From NCBI GenBank assembly GCA_900552985.1, contig USBP01000020.1, positions 1 to 11,680 of the forward strand: a DNA stretch of 11,680 bases, given 5' to 3'. Positions 5,809 through 11,680 of the stretch are shown piece after piece. A program made the translations under genes and the position numbers. The notes beneath the pieces are model-generated. The model saw nothing but the letters and a program-made list of their open reading frames with translations, had not been told where the DNA came from and searched no databases. Each line of letters starts with the position of its first letter. The first letter of the stretch is position 1. This DNA is from an uncultured Oscillospiraceae bacterium. GTDB lineage: Bacteria; Bacillota; Clostridia; Oscillospirales; Acutalibacteraceae.

Positions 5809-7188
5809 ATGCTGACGTTTTACCAAATTACGGATCTGCATTTTTATGCGGCAAAAGCTTTGGGCGCCTGCGGTGAGGCATGGGAGCGGCGGGCAAAATA
5901 CGATCAGAAATGCGTGGCGGAAAGCGAAGCGATCATTGACTGCGCCTTTGACAAGCTGCTTGCCGACCGGGAGACGGAGATCGTCCTGATCAGTGGCGAT
6001 CTCGTCTGCGATGGGGAAAGGCTTGGCCATCTGGAGCTGAAAAAGAAGCTGGACCGTTTGGCGGCCGGCGGCAAGCGGGTTTTTGTGCTCACCGCTACGC
6101 ACGATATCCACCCCGAGCCGAAGGGGTATTCGAGGGAACGGGGCGAATACGTGGTCGATGGCCTGACAAAGCCCGCGCTTTTGGAGCTTTATCGGGCGTT
6201 TGGCCCGGCGGATGCGCTCTCCGTGCATGAGGCGAGCTTTTCCTATGTGGCGCACATAGCGGACGGTTATCGCCTTTTTGTGCTCAACGATGACGGCGAT
6301 GGATATGAAAACAATTTTTATGGCTACAGCAGAGGGCAGCTGCGCTGGCTGGAGGAGCAGCTGCGCATCGGCCGGGAGAGCGGCGATGTGCTGCTCGCCA
6401 TGGGGCATCATCCCCTGCTGCCGCCCAGCCCGGTCTATCCGGTGCTTTCGCCGCATGAGATGACCGCGGGCGGGCCGCAAGTGGCGCAGCTGTTGGCCGA
6501 CGCCGGCGTCCAGTTCTTATTCACCGGGCACACCCATATGCAAAATATCAATTTTTACGACAGCCCCCGGGGCAACCGGCTGTTTGAAATCAACACGGCA
6601 AGCCTCATTGGTTACCCGAGCCCGATTCGGAAAATGGCCCTTGACGGCCATTCTCTGAGGGTGGAAACCCAGCACATCGAAGCTCCGGCTTTTGATTTGG
6701 GCGGTAAGACCTACATGGAATATAGCCGCGCGCATTTTGAATTTATGCTGCGGGATATTTTTGACTCCGCCGCCCATGATTACGACCGTTTCTGCGAGCT
6801 GGCGCCCAGCTTCAGCTTGCCCAGCAAAACGGCGCGGCAGCTGCGCGCCCCCATTCATGCGCTCGGCAAATTCCTTGACCAGCTGACGTTTGAAAAGGCG
6901 GGCCGGCTGCTACTGTGCAAATCAAAAATTGCACCGGAGCTGTATCACACTCGGCTGTGCGATTTTTTGGTTGGCGTGATCCGCAATATTTACGGCGGCG
7001 ACGAGCCCTATGCGCCCGGCACGCCGGAGCATGATTCGTTTATGGCGCTTTATAGCCGCATTGCGCCGCTGCTGCAGAAGCTCAAGCCGGAGGCGGATTT
7101 TGACCGTGTGATAGAGGGTGTGCTCTACGACGGCGGCTACCCGGATAACGACGCGGTGCTTGAAGCTCCGCGTTATATTGCAGAATAA
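5809..7188 (+). CDS. Calcineurin-like metallophosphoesterase
   Basis: This is a 459-residue protein with no signal peptide or membrane segment, so probably cytoplasmic. The binuclear-metal phosphoesterase motifs are in order: ITDLHF (Asp9, His11), SGDLVCDG (Asp64), LTATHD (97-99), MGHHP (His200, His201) and TGHTH (His241, His243). The third block is normally GNH(D/E); here Thr97 replaces the Asn that binds metal and helps position phosphate. Residues from about 290 to 459 form an added, largely helical C-terminal region without a motif I know. The frame stays open 40 codons upstream, but ATG 5809 has AAGGAG (5795-5800) 8 bases away and begins exactly at the first core strand. The gene leads an operon with a second GPH transporter 18 bases downstream. 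That points to a phosphoester substrate linked to transport, although nucleotide, lipid or sugar phosphodiesters are all possible. Confidence 0.87.
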   Translation: MLTFYQITDLHFYAAKALGACGEAWERRAKYDQKCVAESEAIIDCAFDKLLADRETEIVLISGDLVCDGERLGHLELKKKLDRLAAGGKRVFVLTATHDIHPEPKGYSRERGEYVVDGLTKPALLELYRAFGPADALSVHEASFSYVAHIADGYRLFVLNDDGDGYENNFYGYSRGQLRWLEEQLRIGRESGDVLLAMGHHPLLPPSPVYPVLSPHEMTAGGPQVAQLLADAGVQFLFTGHTHMQNINFYDSPRGNRLFEINTASLIGYPSPIRKMALDGHSLRVETQHIEAPAFDLGGKTYMEYSRAHFEFMLRDIFDSAAHDYDRFCELAPSFSLPSKTARQLRAPIHALGKFLDQLTFEKAGRLLLCKSKIAPELYHTRLCDFLVGVIRNIYGGDEPYAPGTPEHDSFMALYSRIAPLLQKLKPEADFDRVIEGVLYDGGYPDNDAVLEAPRYIAE

Positions 7189-7206
7189 GAGAGGAGAAGC
7201 GATTTT

Positions 7207-8682
7207 ATGGAACGATACGTACCCAAAAAGCAATGGATGGCGTATGCGGTCGGCGCGCTGGGCCAAGGCATGATTTATGCAATCATGAGCTCCTATATCT
7301 CCGATTTTTACATGAATGTGCTCAAGCTGACGCCCATATTCGTGCTGCTGCTGATGCTGCTGGCGCGCATCTGGGATGCGGTGAACGACCCGATCATGGG
7401 CTACATTGCCGACAGGGCCAACCTCAAGCGCGGCAAGATGAGGCCGTATCTGATCTACACGCCTATCCCAATTGCGATTCTTACCATTCTGCTGTTTTAT
7501 GCCCCCAATCTTTCCGCCACCGGGCTGATGATTTATGCCTCCATCACCTATGTCGCGTGGGGGATGATCTATACCTCCTCCGATGTCCCATTCTGGAGCA
7601 TGCCGAATGTGATGACGCCGGATCCTGCAGAGCGCGGCGAGATCATCAGCAAGGCAAAAACGGCGAACGGCGTGGGCACTGCCGTACCGATTGTGTTTTT
7701 TATGGCGCTGGGCTTCATCCTGCCCAAGCTGAACCTCAGCGGCACGGAGCTCGAAAAAACCAAGTATATGACCATCGCGCTGTTTTGCGCAATTGTGGGG
7801 AACCTGCTGTTTGCCCGCGTCTATTTCAAGGTGAAGGAAAACATTGTCCTTCCCAACCCGCCGAAGCGGAAAAAGGGCGAAAAAACGGCCCTGTATTATC
7901 TGCTCAGCTGTAAGCCGTTGATGCTGACGGCCATTATGGGCGTGCTCGCCTCCGCCCGGTATATGTATCAGGCCGGTGCGGTGCACGTGGCGCGCTACAG
8001 CTTTTATATCGGCCAGGATCTGACGGGCCTTACCGGAGCGGAGAAGGAGGCCGCCCTGCAGGGCAATATCAGCCTGGTTTCCCTGGTGTTCCAGGTGGCG
8101 AGCGCGGCAGGCATGTTCGGCGCGATGCTGGTGATGCCGGCTCTGTTTAAAAAATTCAATTATAAGCAGCTGCTTATTTCAACCTCGCTGCTGGGCGCTG
8201 CCTCCAGCATGGTAATCTGGTTTTTGGGCTATGAACGGTTCTGGGCGTGCGTGCCCTTCTTTGTGATCTCCTGCATCCCGCTGGGCGTTATCAACGTCTG
8301 CCTTGGCACAATGATCGGGGATTGCCTGGATTATATGGAGTGGAAAACCGGCCACCGGCTTACCGGGATGGGCTCGGCAGTGCAGAGCTTTGTCAACAAG
8401 CTCGGCAATGCCATCAGCACCAGCTTTATCATTGTGATGTATATGATTGTGAACCTGAATGTGGCGGATATCAGCGCGAATGTGACGGCAAACCCGCTGG
8501 AGATGAGCGCTACGGTGCGCACGGGAATGTTCAGCCTGATTTCGATCATCCCCGCTGTGTCGCTGCTGCTGTGCATCATCCCGTTGTTCTTCTATGATCT
8601 GGTCGGCGAGAAGAAGGAGCGTATCACCCGGGAACTGGCCGAGCAGCGCAAGGCAAAGGGTATCGTGATTCAAAAGGGGTAA
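7207..8682 (+). CDS. GPH-family (MelB-like) sugar/cation symporter homologue, second copy
   Basis: This is a 491-residue polytopic membrane protein of the glycoside-pentoside-hexuronide family. Helix II reads ARIWDAVNDPIMGYIADR with both MelB cation-site residues present (Asp57 and Asp61), followed by KRGKMRPYL. Helix IV has SSDVPFWSM (Asp126, equal to MelB Asp124), the late loop reads DYMEWKTGHRLTG, helix XI has Lys398 at the MelB Lys377 position, and the C-terminus has FYDLVGEKKE. It therefore looks fully equipped for cation-coupled uptake. An AGGAG (7192-7196) lies 10 bases before ATG 7207, and the gap from the phosphoesterase stop is 18 bases, so the two are one transcript. It is related to the transporter at 3966-5402 but clearly diverged, so this is not a recent duplication. 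Substrate unknown. Confidence 0.92.
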   Translation: MERYVPKKQWMAYAVGALGQGMIYAIMSSYISDFYMNVLKLTPIFVLLLMLLARIWDAVNDPIMGYIADRANLKRGKMRPYLIYTPIPIAILTILLFYAPNLSATGLMIYASITYVAWGMIYTSSDVPFWSMPNVMTPDPAERGEIISKAKTANGVGTAVPIVFFMALGFILPKLNLSGTELEKTKYMTIALFCAIVGNLLFARVYFKVKENIVLPNPPKRKKGEKTALYYLLSCKPLMLTAIMGVLASARYMYQAGAVHVARYSFYIGQDLTGLTGAEKEAALQGNISLVSLVFQVASAAGMFGAMLVMPALFKKFNYKQLLISTSLLGAASSMVIWFLGYERFWACVPFFVISCIPLGVINVCLGTMIGDCLDYMEWKTGHRLTGMGSAVQSFVNKLGNAISTSFIIVMYMIVNLNVADISANVTANPLEMSATVRTGMFSLISIIPAVSLLLCIIPLFFYDLVGEKKERITRELAEQRKAKGIVIQKG

Positions 8683-8742
8683 CAAGCGGCGCTTTCTACA
8701 AGTGAGCGCGCCTGGCAAGGGAATCCCATCAAAATAGAGCAG

Positions 8743-8789
8743 AGAAGCGCCCCCAGTTGTCCGTTCGATTGCGACAGCCGGGGGCTTCT
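8743..8789. repeat. Long imperfect hairpin after the second transporter, without a T-tract
   Basis: AGAAGC(G)CCCC at 8743-8753 pairs with GGGGGCTTCT near 8780-8789 with one bulged G, and an inner GTTGTC pairs with GACAGC (one wobble) around 8756-8778. Neither side has a proper run of T, so it is not a classic intrinsic terminator. It lies 60 bases after the stop codon and is the only strong structure able to end the operon transcript in the plus direction before the tRNA region. From 8790 to 8924 I see no gene. Confidence 0.55.
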
Positions 8790-8924
8790 ATCACCGTACA
8801 CCCGCTTCTTAGGCAGATATGCTTTATATGTACAGTATGCATGGAAAAGTTGGGCTTGGAATGGCGTGGTTTTTTGCGGGAGAGAAAGAGCGGGGGAACG
8901 GGAAGATGGCATATTTTCAGGAAA

Positions 8925-8960
8925 AAATACGCCGGAGCAAAGCGTACTTTGCTCCGGCGT
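8925..8960 (-). terminator. Intrinsic terminator of the tRNA-Pro gene
   Basis: On the minus strand ACGCCGGAGCAAAG and CTTTGCTCCGGCGT form a perfect 14-base-pair stem with a four-base loop. Six T residues follow (8925-8930). The first base of the stem is also the last base of the encoded tRNA CCA end, so there is no spacer between tRNA and terminator. Confidence 0.95.
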
Positions 8961-9035
8961 GGTCCGAGTGGCGCGACTCGAACGCGCGGCTTCCACATCC
9001 CAAATGTGGCGCCCTGCCAACTGGGCTACACCCGG
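8960..9035 (-). tRNA. tRNA-Pro, anticodon UGG
   Basis: The 76-base minus-strand sequence folds as a full cloverleaf. Acceptor arms CCGGGTG and CACTCGG pair with one G-U wobble; the D stem is GCCC/GGGC; the anticodon stem is CCACA/TGTGG with loop TTTGGGA, placing anticodon TGG at 9000-9002 with the G37 typical of proline tRNAs; the T stem is GCGCG/CGCGC with loop TTCGAGT. The discriminator is A and CCA is encoded. It has a perfect consensus promoter upstream and a terminator that begins at its final base, so it is a single-tRNA transcription unit. Confidence 0.97.
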
Positions 9036-9141
9036 ATATCCTTATCCCCTGCAATGCCAAAGAGGCGACGCATTCGGGCCGACTGGCAATTCCATACCCA
9101 CCTGAAAGCTGAAGCAGGGCCTGCCATTGCCCTTGGCGAAC
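9036..9141 (-). ncRNA. Structured 5' leader of the tRNA-Pro transcript
   Basis: About 105 bases separate the predicted transcription start from the mature tRNA. Read on the minus strand, GCCAAGGG (9137-9130) can pair with TCTTTGGC (9063-9056), using two G-U pairs, to enclose a region with TGGCA (9126-9122)/TGCCA (9088-9084) and CCTG/CAGG. An alternative is also possible: GCAAT at 9130-9126 can pair with either of two ATTGC copies, at 9090-9086 or 9055-9051. No match to a riboswitch, 6S, SRP or other small RNA that I know, and no T-arm of a second tRNA, is visible. It may be only precursor removed by RNase P. Confidence 0.4.
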
Positions 9142-9147
9142 AGCGCT

Positions 9148-9176
9148 ATTATACACAGATTTTTATGGGTTGTCAA
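9148..9176 (-). promoter_or_regulatory. Perfect sigma-A consensus promoter of tRNA-Pro
   Basis: Read on the minus strand, TTGACA (9171-9176) and TATAAT (9148-9153) are both exact consensus with a 17-base spacer. This is the strongest promoter in the window, as fits a stable-RNA gene. It diverges from the XRE-cupin promoter at 9239-9267, with 62 bases between the -35 boxes. Confidence 0.93.
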
Positions 9177-9238
9177 TGTGCGCAGATTTAAAATGATGTA
9201 CTCCTATAAGAAAGATAAAGCTTTTTAACGGCAAAGCG

Positions 9239-9267
9239 TTGAAACGCGCCCCTTTTTGCAGTATAAT
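9239..9267 (+). promoter_or_regulatory. Sigma-A promoter of the XRE-cupin/ligase unit
   Basis: TTGAAA (9239-9244) and a perfect TATAAT (9262-9267) have a 17-base spacer. The transcript would start near 9274, leaving a leader of roughly 78 bases. A short TGCGC/GCGCA hairpin is possible in this leader. No other gene lies between the tRNA promoter and the regulator start. Confidence 0.87.
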
Positions 9268-9351
9268 TATGAGAAATCGTTTGTGCGCGCCTGCCCTGAG
9301 CGCAGAGAGCCTGCATAGACGGTGACGATTCCATTGAGAGGAAGTGTCCGT

Positions 9352-9900
9352 ATGAATCCGGAGCTGTTGCAAATTCCAAAAAGGATACGGGAGTTGAGAG
9401 AGATTCTTGACCTGTCCACCATCGAGGTAGCGGAGAAGCTCGGCGTCCCGCTGGAAGAATACCGGCGGTATGAGAGCGGCGAGCAGGACATTCCTGTCAG
9501 CACGTTGTATGAAATCGCCAGCATTCTCGGCACGGACTGCACCGTGCTCCTCACGGGGGATACACCGCGCATGAATGTGCACACTGTCGTGCGCAAGGGG
9601 GAGGGCGTTTCCGTAGACCGCTATGAGGGCTATCAGTTTGAGAGCCTGGCGTTTAATTTTATGCACCGCAGCATGGAGCCGATGCTGGTCACCCTGGAGG
9701 TGCAGGAGAAGGAGCCTCCGCTTGTGATTCACGGCGGGCAGGAGTTTAACTATGTCCTTGAGGGCAAGGTGAAGGTGACGGTTGGGAAGAATTCCTTTGT
9801 GCTCAACGAGGGGGATTCGATCTACTTTGATCCGCAGCAGCCGCATGGCCAGGCGGCCGTCGGCGGTACAACGCGCTTTTTAACCATCATCAATGAATAA
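9352..9900 (+). CDS. XRE-family regulator with C-terminal cupin domain
   Basis: This 182-residue protein combines an N-terminal helix-turn-helix of the XRE/Cro type (about 9-65, with RIRELREILDLSTIEVAEKL and the YESGEQDIPVSTLYEIASIL pattern) and a small C-terminal cupin barrel (about 105-182, with VIHGGQEFNYVLEGKV and GDSIYFDPQQPHG). The length and order are normal for the family, in which the cupin is thought to bind a small effector. The His and Glu of the first cupin motif and the His of the second are visible, so a metal or ligand site may be intact. ATG 9352 has GAGAGGAAG (9336-9344) 7 bases upstream. The ligase gene follows 19 bases after the stop, so this is the promoter-proximal gene of a two-gene unit. 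It probably regulates that unit, and its effector may be the ligase substrate or product. Confidence 0.93.
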   Translation: MNPELLQIPKRIRELREILDLSTIEVAEKLGVPLEEYRRYESGEQDIPVSTLYEIASILGTDCTVLLTGDTPRMNVHTVVRKGEGVSVDRYEGYQFESLAFNFMHRSMEPMLVTLEVQEKEPPLVIHGGQEFNYVLEGKVKVTVGKNSFVLNEGDSIYFDPQQPHGQAAVGGTTRFLTIINE

Positions 9901-9906
9901 GAAACC

Positions 9907-9911
9907 GGAGG
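9907..9911 (+). promoter_or_regulatory. Ribosome-binding site that decides the ligase start
   Basis: GGAGG (9907-9911) is 8 bases before ATG 9920. An in-frame ATG at 9893 overlaps the end of the regulator gene, but it would place this site inside the coding region and has no comparable site of its own. Confidence 0.8.
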
Positions 9912-9919
9912 CCAAAACA

Positions 9920-11611
9920 ATGGATGCAATTATCAAACGCTATTGCCCGCGGGTCGAATTTGATTCGTATGAGGATATGAAAGAGAATTTCACTATCAAC
10001 GTGCCGGAGGATTTTAACTTCGGCTTTGACGTGGTGGATGCCTGGGCGGAGCTTGAGCCGGAGAAGCAGGCTCTGCTCTGGACCAATGACGCTGGCGACA
10101 TGAAGCGCTTTTCCTTTGCGGATATGAAGGCTGGCAGCAACCGGGCCGCGAACTTTTTCAAATCCAGGGGGATTCGCAAGGGCGACTATGTCATGTTGAT
10201 TTTGAAGCAGCGCCCAGAGGTGTGGATGTGCTTTACGGCTTTGCATAAGATTGGCGCAGTTGTGATCCCCGCCTCCTTCCAGCTTACGCCGCATGACCTG
10301 GTTTACCGCCTGAATGCGGCCGGTGTCAAAATGCTCGTCACGGTGGACGATGCGGATATCATCCAGCACTGTGAGGATTCCCTGAGCCAATGCCCTACGG
10401 TGGAGAGCTATGCTGTGCTCGGCGAGCATATCCCGGCGAACGCCATTGACTTTGCAAAGGAACTGGCAGCGCAGAGCGATGTCTTTGAGCGCCCGGTAGG
10501 CGAAGAGGCCACGAAGGCGACGGATACGATGCTGCTTTATTTTTCCTCCGGCACCACAGGAATGCCCAAGATGGTGCGCCATGATTATTCTCATCCGCTC
10601 GGCCAGATCACGACCGCCCGTTTTTGGCAGTGCGTGCAGGAAAATCGCGTCCACCTCACGCAGACGGATTCCGGCTGGGCAAAGTTTGCCTGGGGCAAGA
10701 TCTATGGGCAGTGGATTTGCGGCGCCTGCATCGGCGCATATGATACCGAAAAATTTACACCGCACGGCATGCTGGAGGCGATTCAGCGGCTGCGTCCATG
10801 CACCTTCTGCGCTCCGGCAACCATCTACCGCTTTCTAATCAAGGAGGATTTGACAAAATACGATTTCAGCTTTATCGAGCACGCTTCCCTTGCGGGCGAG
10901 CCGCTGAATCCGGAGGTGTTCAATCAGATTGAGCGCCAGACGGGGCTTCGCATCCACGAGGGCTTTGGGCAGTCGGAGACGTCTGTGCTTCTGGCCAATT
11001 TTCCCTGGATGGAGATTCGCCCCGGCTCCACGGGCAAGCCCTCCCCGATTTATGATATTGATTTGCTGGATGAGGATGGCAATCCCTGCGAGGATGGTAT
11101 TGTGGGTTCCATCTGCATTAAAAATACCGATAAAAAGCATCCGGTCGGCCTTTTCCGTGAATATTGGAAGGATCCTGACGCGATGGCCCGTTCCTGGAAA
11201 AACGGCGTGTACAATACCGGCGATACAGCCTGGCGGGATGCGGACGGCTATTATTGGTTCGTGGGGCGCAACGATGATGTGATCAAATGCTCCGGCTACC
11301 GCATCGGCCCGTTTGAGGTGGAGAGCGCGCTGATGGAGCACCCCTCTGTTTTGGAGTGCGCGATCACCGCAGTACCGGACCCGGTGCGCGGCCAGGTGGT
11401 CAAAGCGACAATTGTGCTGGCACGTGGCTATGAGCCGAGCGACGAGCTGGTGAAAGAGCTGCAAAACCACGTCAAGCATGCGACTGCACCCTATAAATAC
11501 CCCCGCGTGGTGGAGTTTGTGGACGAGCTGCCGAAGACAACGAGTGGAAAGATCATGCGCACGGCAATCCGTGCACGCGATATGCAGAAGCTCCGGGAGC
11601 AGCAGAAATAA
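9920..11611 (+). CDS. AMP-forming acyl-CoA/acetyl-CoA synthetase-like ligase
   Basis: The 563-residue cytoplasmic enzyme belongs to the ANL superfamily, which activates a carboxylate with ATP to an acyl-adenylate and then transfers it to CoA. Motifs are in the expected order: YFSSGTTGMPK (207-217, phosphate loop), GFGQSETS (348-355), YNTGDTAWRD (Asp435), GRNDDVIKCSGYRIGPFEVE (Arg450, hinge region), and PKTTSGKIMR with catalytic Lys544. Length and the order of motifs resemble acetyl-CoA synthetase and medium-chain acyl-CoA synthetase groups more than long-chain enzymes. The C-terminus lacks any carrier-protein domain, so it is not a peptide synthetase module. It follows the XRE-cupin regulator by 19 bases and shares its promoter. 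Chain length and substrate (short, branched or aromatic acids) cannot be decided from the sequence. All core residues needed for activity appear present. Confidence 0.93.
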   Translation: MDAIIKRYCPRVEFDSYEDMKENFTINVPEDFNFGFDVVDAWAELEPEKQALLWTNDAGDMKRFSFADMKAGSNRAANFFKSRGIRKGDYVMLILKQRPEVWMCFTALHKIGAVVIPASFQLTPHDLVYRLNAAGVKMLVTVDDADIIQHCEDSLSQCPTVESYAVLGEHIPANAIDFAKELAAQSDVFERPVGEEATKATDTMLLYFSSGTTGMPKMVRHDYSHPLGQITTARFWQCVQENRVHLTQTDSGWAKFAWGKIYGQWICGACIGAYDTEKFTPHGMLEAIQRLRPCTFCAPATIYRFLIKEDLTKYDFSFIEHASLAGEPLNPEVFNQIERQTGLRIHEGFGQSETSVLLANFPWMEIRPGSTGKPSPIYDIDLLDEDGNPCEDGIVGSICIKNTDKKHPVGLFREYWKDPDAMARSWKNGVYNTGDTAWRDADGYYWFVGRNDDVIKCSGYRIGPFEVESALMEHPSVLECAITAVPDPVRGQVVKATIVLARGYEPSDELVKELQNHVKHATAPYKYPRVVEFVDELPKTTSGKIMRTAIRARDMQKLREQQK

Positions 11612-11619
11612 AAAGGCAG

Positions 11620-11665
11620 GCAATCCCTTGCGGCAGCGAGAGAAACACGTAAGCTGAGGGATTGC
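11620..11665. repeat. Inverted repeat after the ligase gene
   Basis: GCAATCCCT (11620-11628) and AGGGATTGC (11657-11665) are perfect nine-base arms; inside them CAGC and GCTG can add four pairs. There is no T-tract on the plus side. On the minus strand the second arm is followed within five bases by CTTTTT, so it could end a converging gene lying beyond the window. The last ten bases, AAAAAGCGCC, might begin a separate terminator stem that the edge cuts. Confidence 0.5.
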
Positions 11666-11680
11666 ATCGGAAAAAGCGCC

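Noticed and set aside
6922..7986. 354-codon minus-strand open frame across the phosphoesterase end and second transporter start
   Set aside because: His/Arg-rich translation without domain features, antisense to two well-supported genes; a by-product of GC-rich third codon positions.
8960..9035. tRNA-Pro as an integration attachment site
   Set aside because: No repeat of the tRNA 3' end, integrase gene or mobile element is seen in the window.
8757..9191. Overlapping short open frames across the tRNA-Pro region on both strands
   Set aside because: They run through the tRNA, its terminator and its leader, which explain the conserved structure; translations show no domain.
9890..11623. Two long minus-strand open frames (291 and 262 codons) antisense to the CoA ligase
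   Set aside because: The plus strand has all ligase motifs in order; the antisense frames show no domain, promoter or ribosome-binding site.
1..11680. CRISPR array, insertion sequence or prophage
   Set aside because: No regularly spaced repeats, transposase, integrase or phage structural genes were found on either strand.

Overview
The window looks like a chromosomal segment from a Gram-positive, Clostridia-type Firmicute, probably an anaerobe. The evidence is strong purine-rich ribosome-binding sites, several sigma-A promoters with exact 17-base spacers, intrinsic terminators with U-tracts, a lipoprotein with a Gram-positive lipobox, a tRNA with encoded CCA, and protein families common in that group. 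Genus-level placement is not possible from sequence reading alone. I see no insertion sequence, prophage, CRISPR array or origin.

Layout. (1) Bases 1-1490, minus strand: a rarA-type AAA+ ATPase gene followed directly by a TraX-family membrane protein cut by the left edge, both served by a promoter at 1530-1558. (2) 1646-2640, plus: a stand-alone lipoprotein gene of unknown function with its own promoter and terminator. (3) 2755-5556, plus: a large ArsR-type regulator, then a GPH-family (MelB-like) transporter with its own consensus promoter, closed by a long bidirectional-looking terminator. (4) 5557-8790, plus: an AT-rich control region, then a two-gene unit of a calcineurin-like metallophosphoesterase and a second GPH-family transporter. 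(5) 8925-9176, minus: tRNA-Pro(UGG) with a perfect consensus promoter, an unusually long structured leader and an intrinsic terminator. (6) 9239-11611, plus: an XRE-cupin regulator and an acyl-CoA/acetyl-CoA synthetase-like AMP-forming ligase in one transcription unit.

How the parts may work together. Regulator, transporter, phosphoesterase and transporter are consecutive and co-directional. This suggests an uptake locus for a small solute, perhaps glycosidic or phosphorylated, in which the cytoplasmic phosphoesterase acts on an imported compound. That is inference from neighbourhood. Two details make it worth a look: the first transporter has Asn where the MelB cation site has its second helix-II Asp, while the second transporter keeps both Asp; and the phosphoesterase has Thr where the family's GNH(D/E) motif has Asn. 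The XRE-cupin/ligase pair is a plausible regulator-enzyme unit for carboxylic acid activation. Long open frames antisense to the real genes were judged to be shadows.
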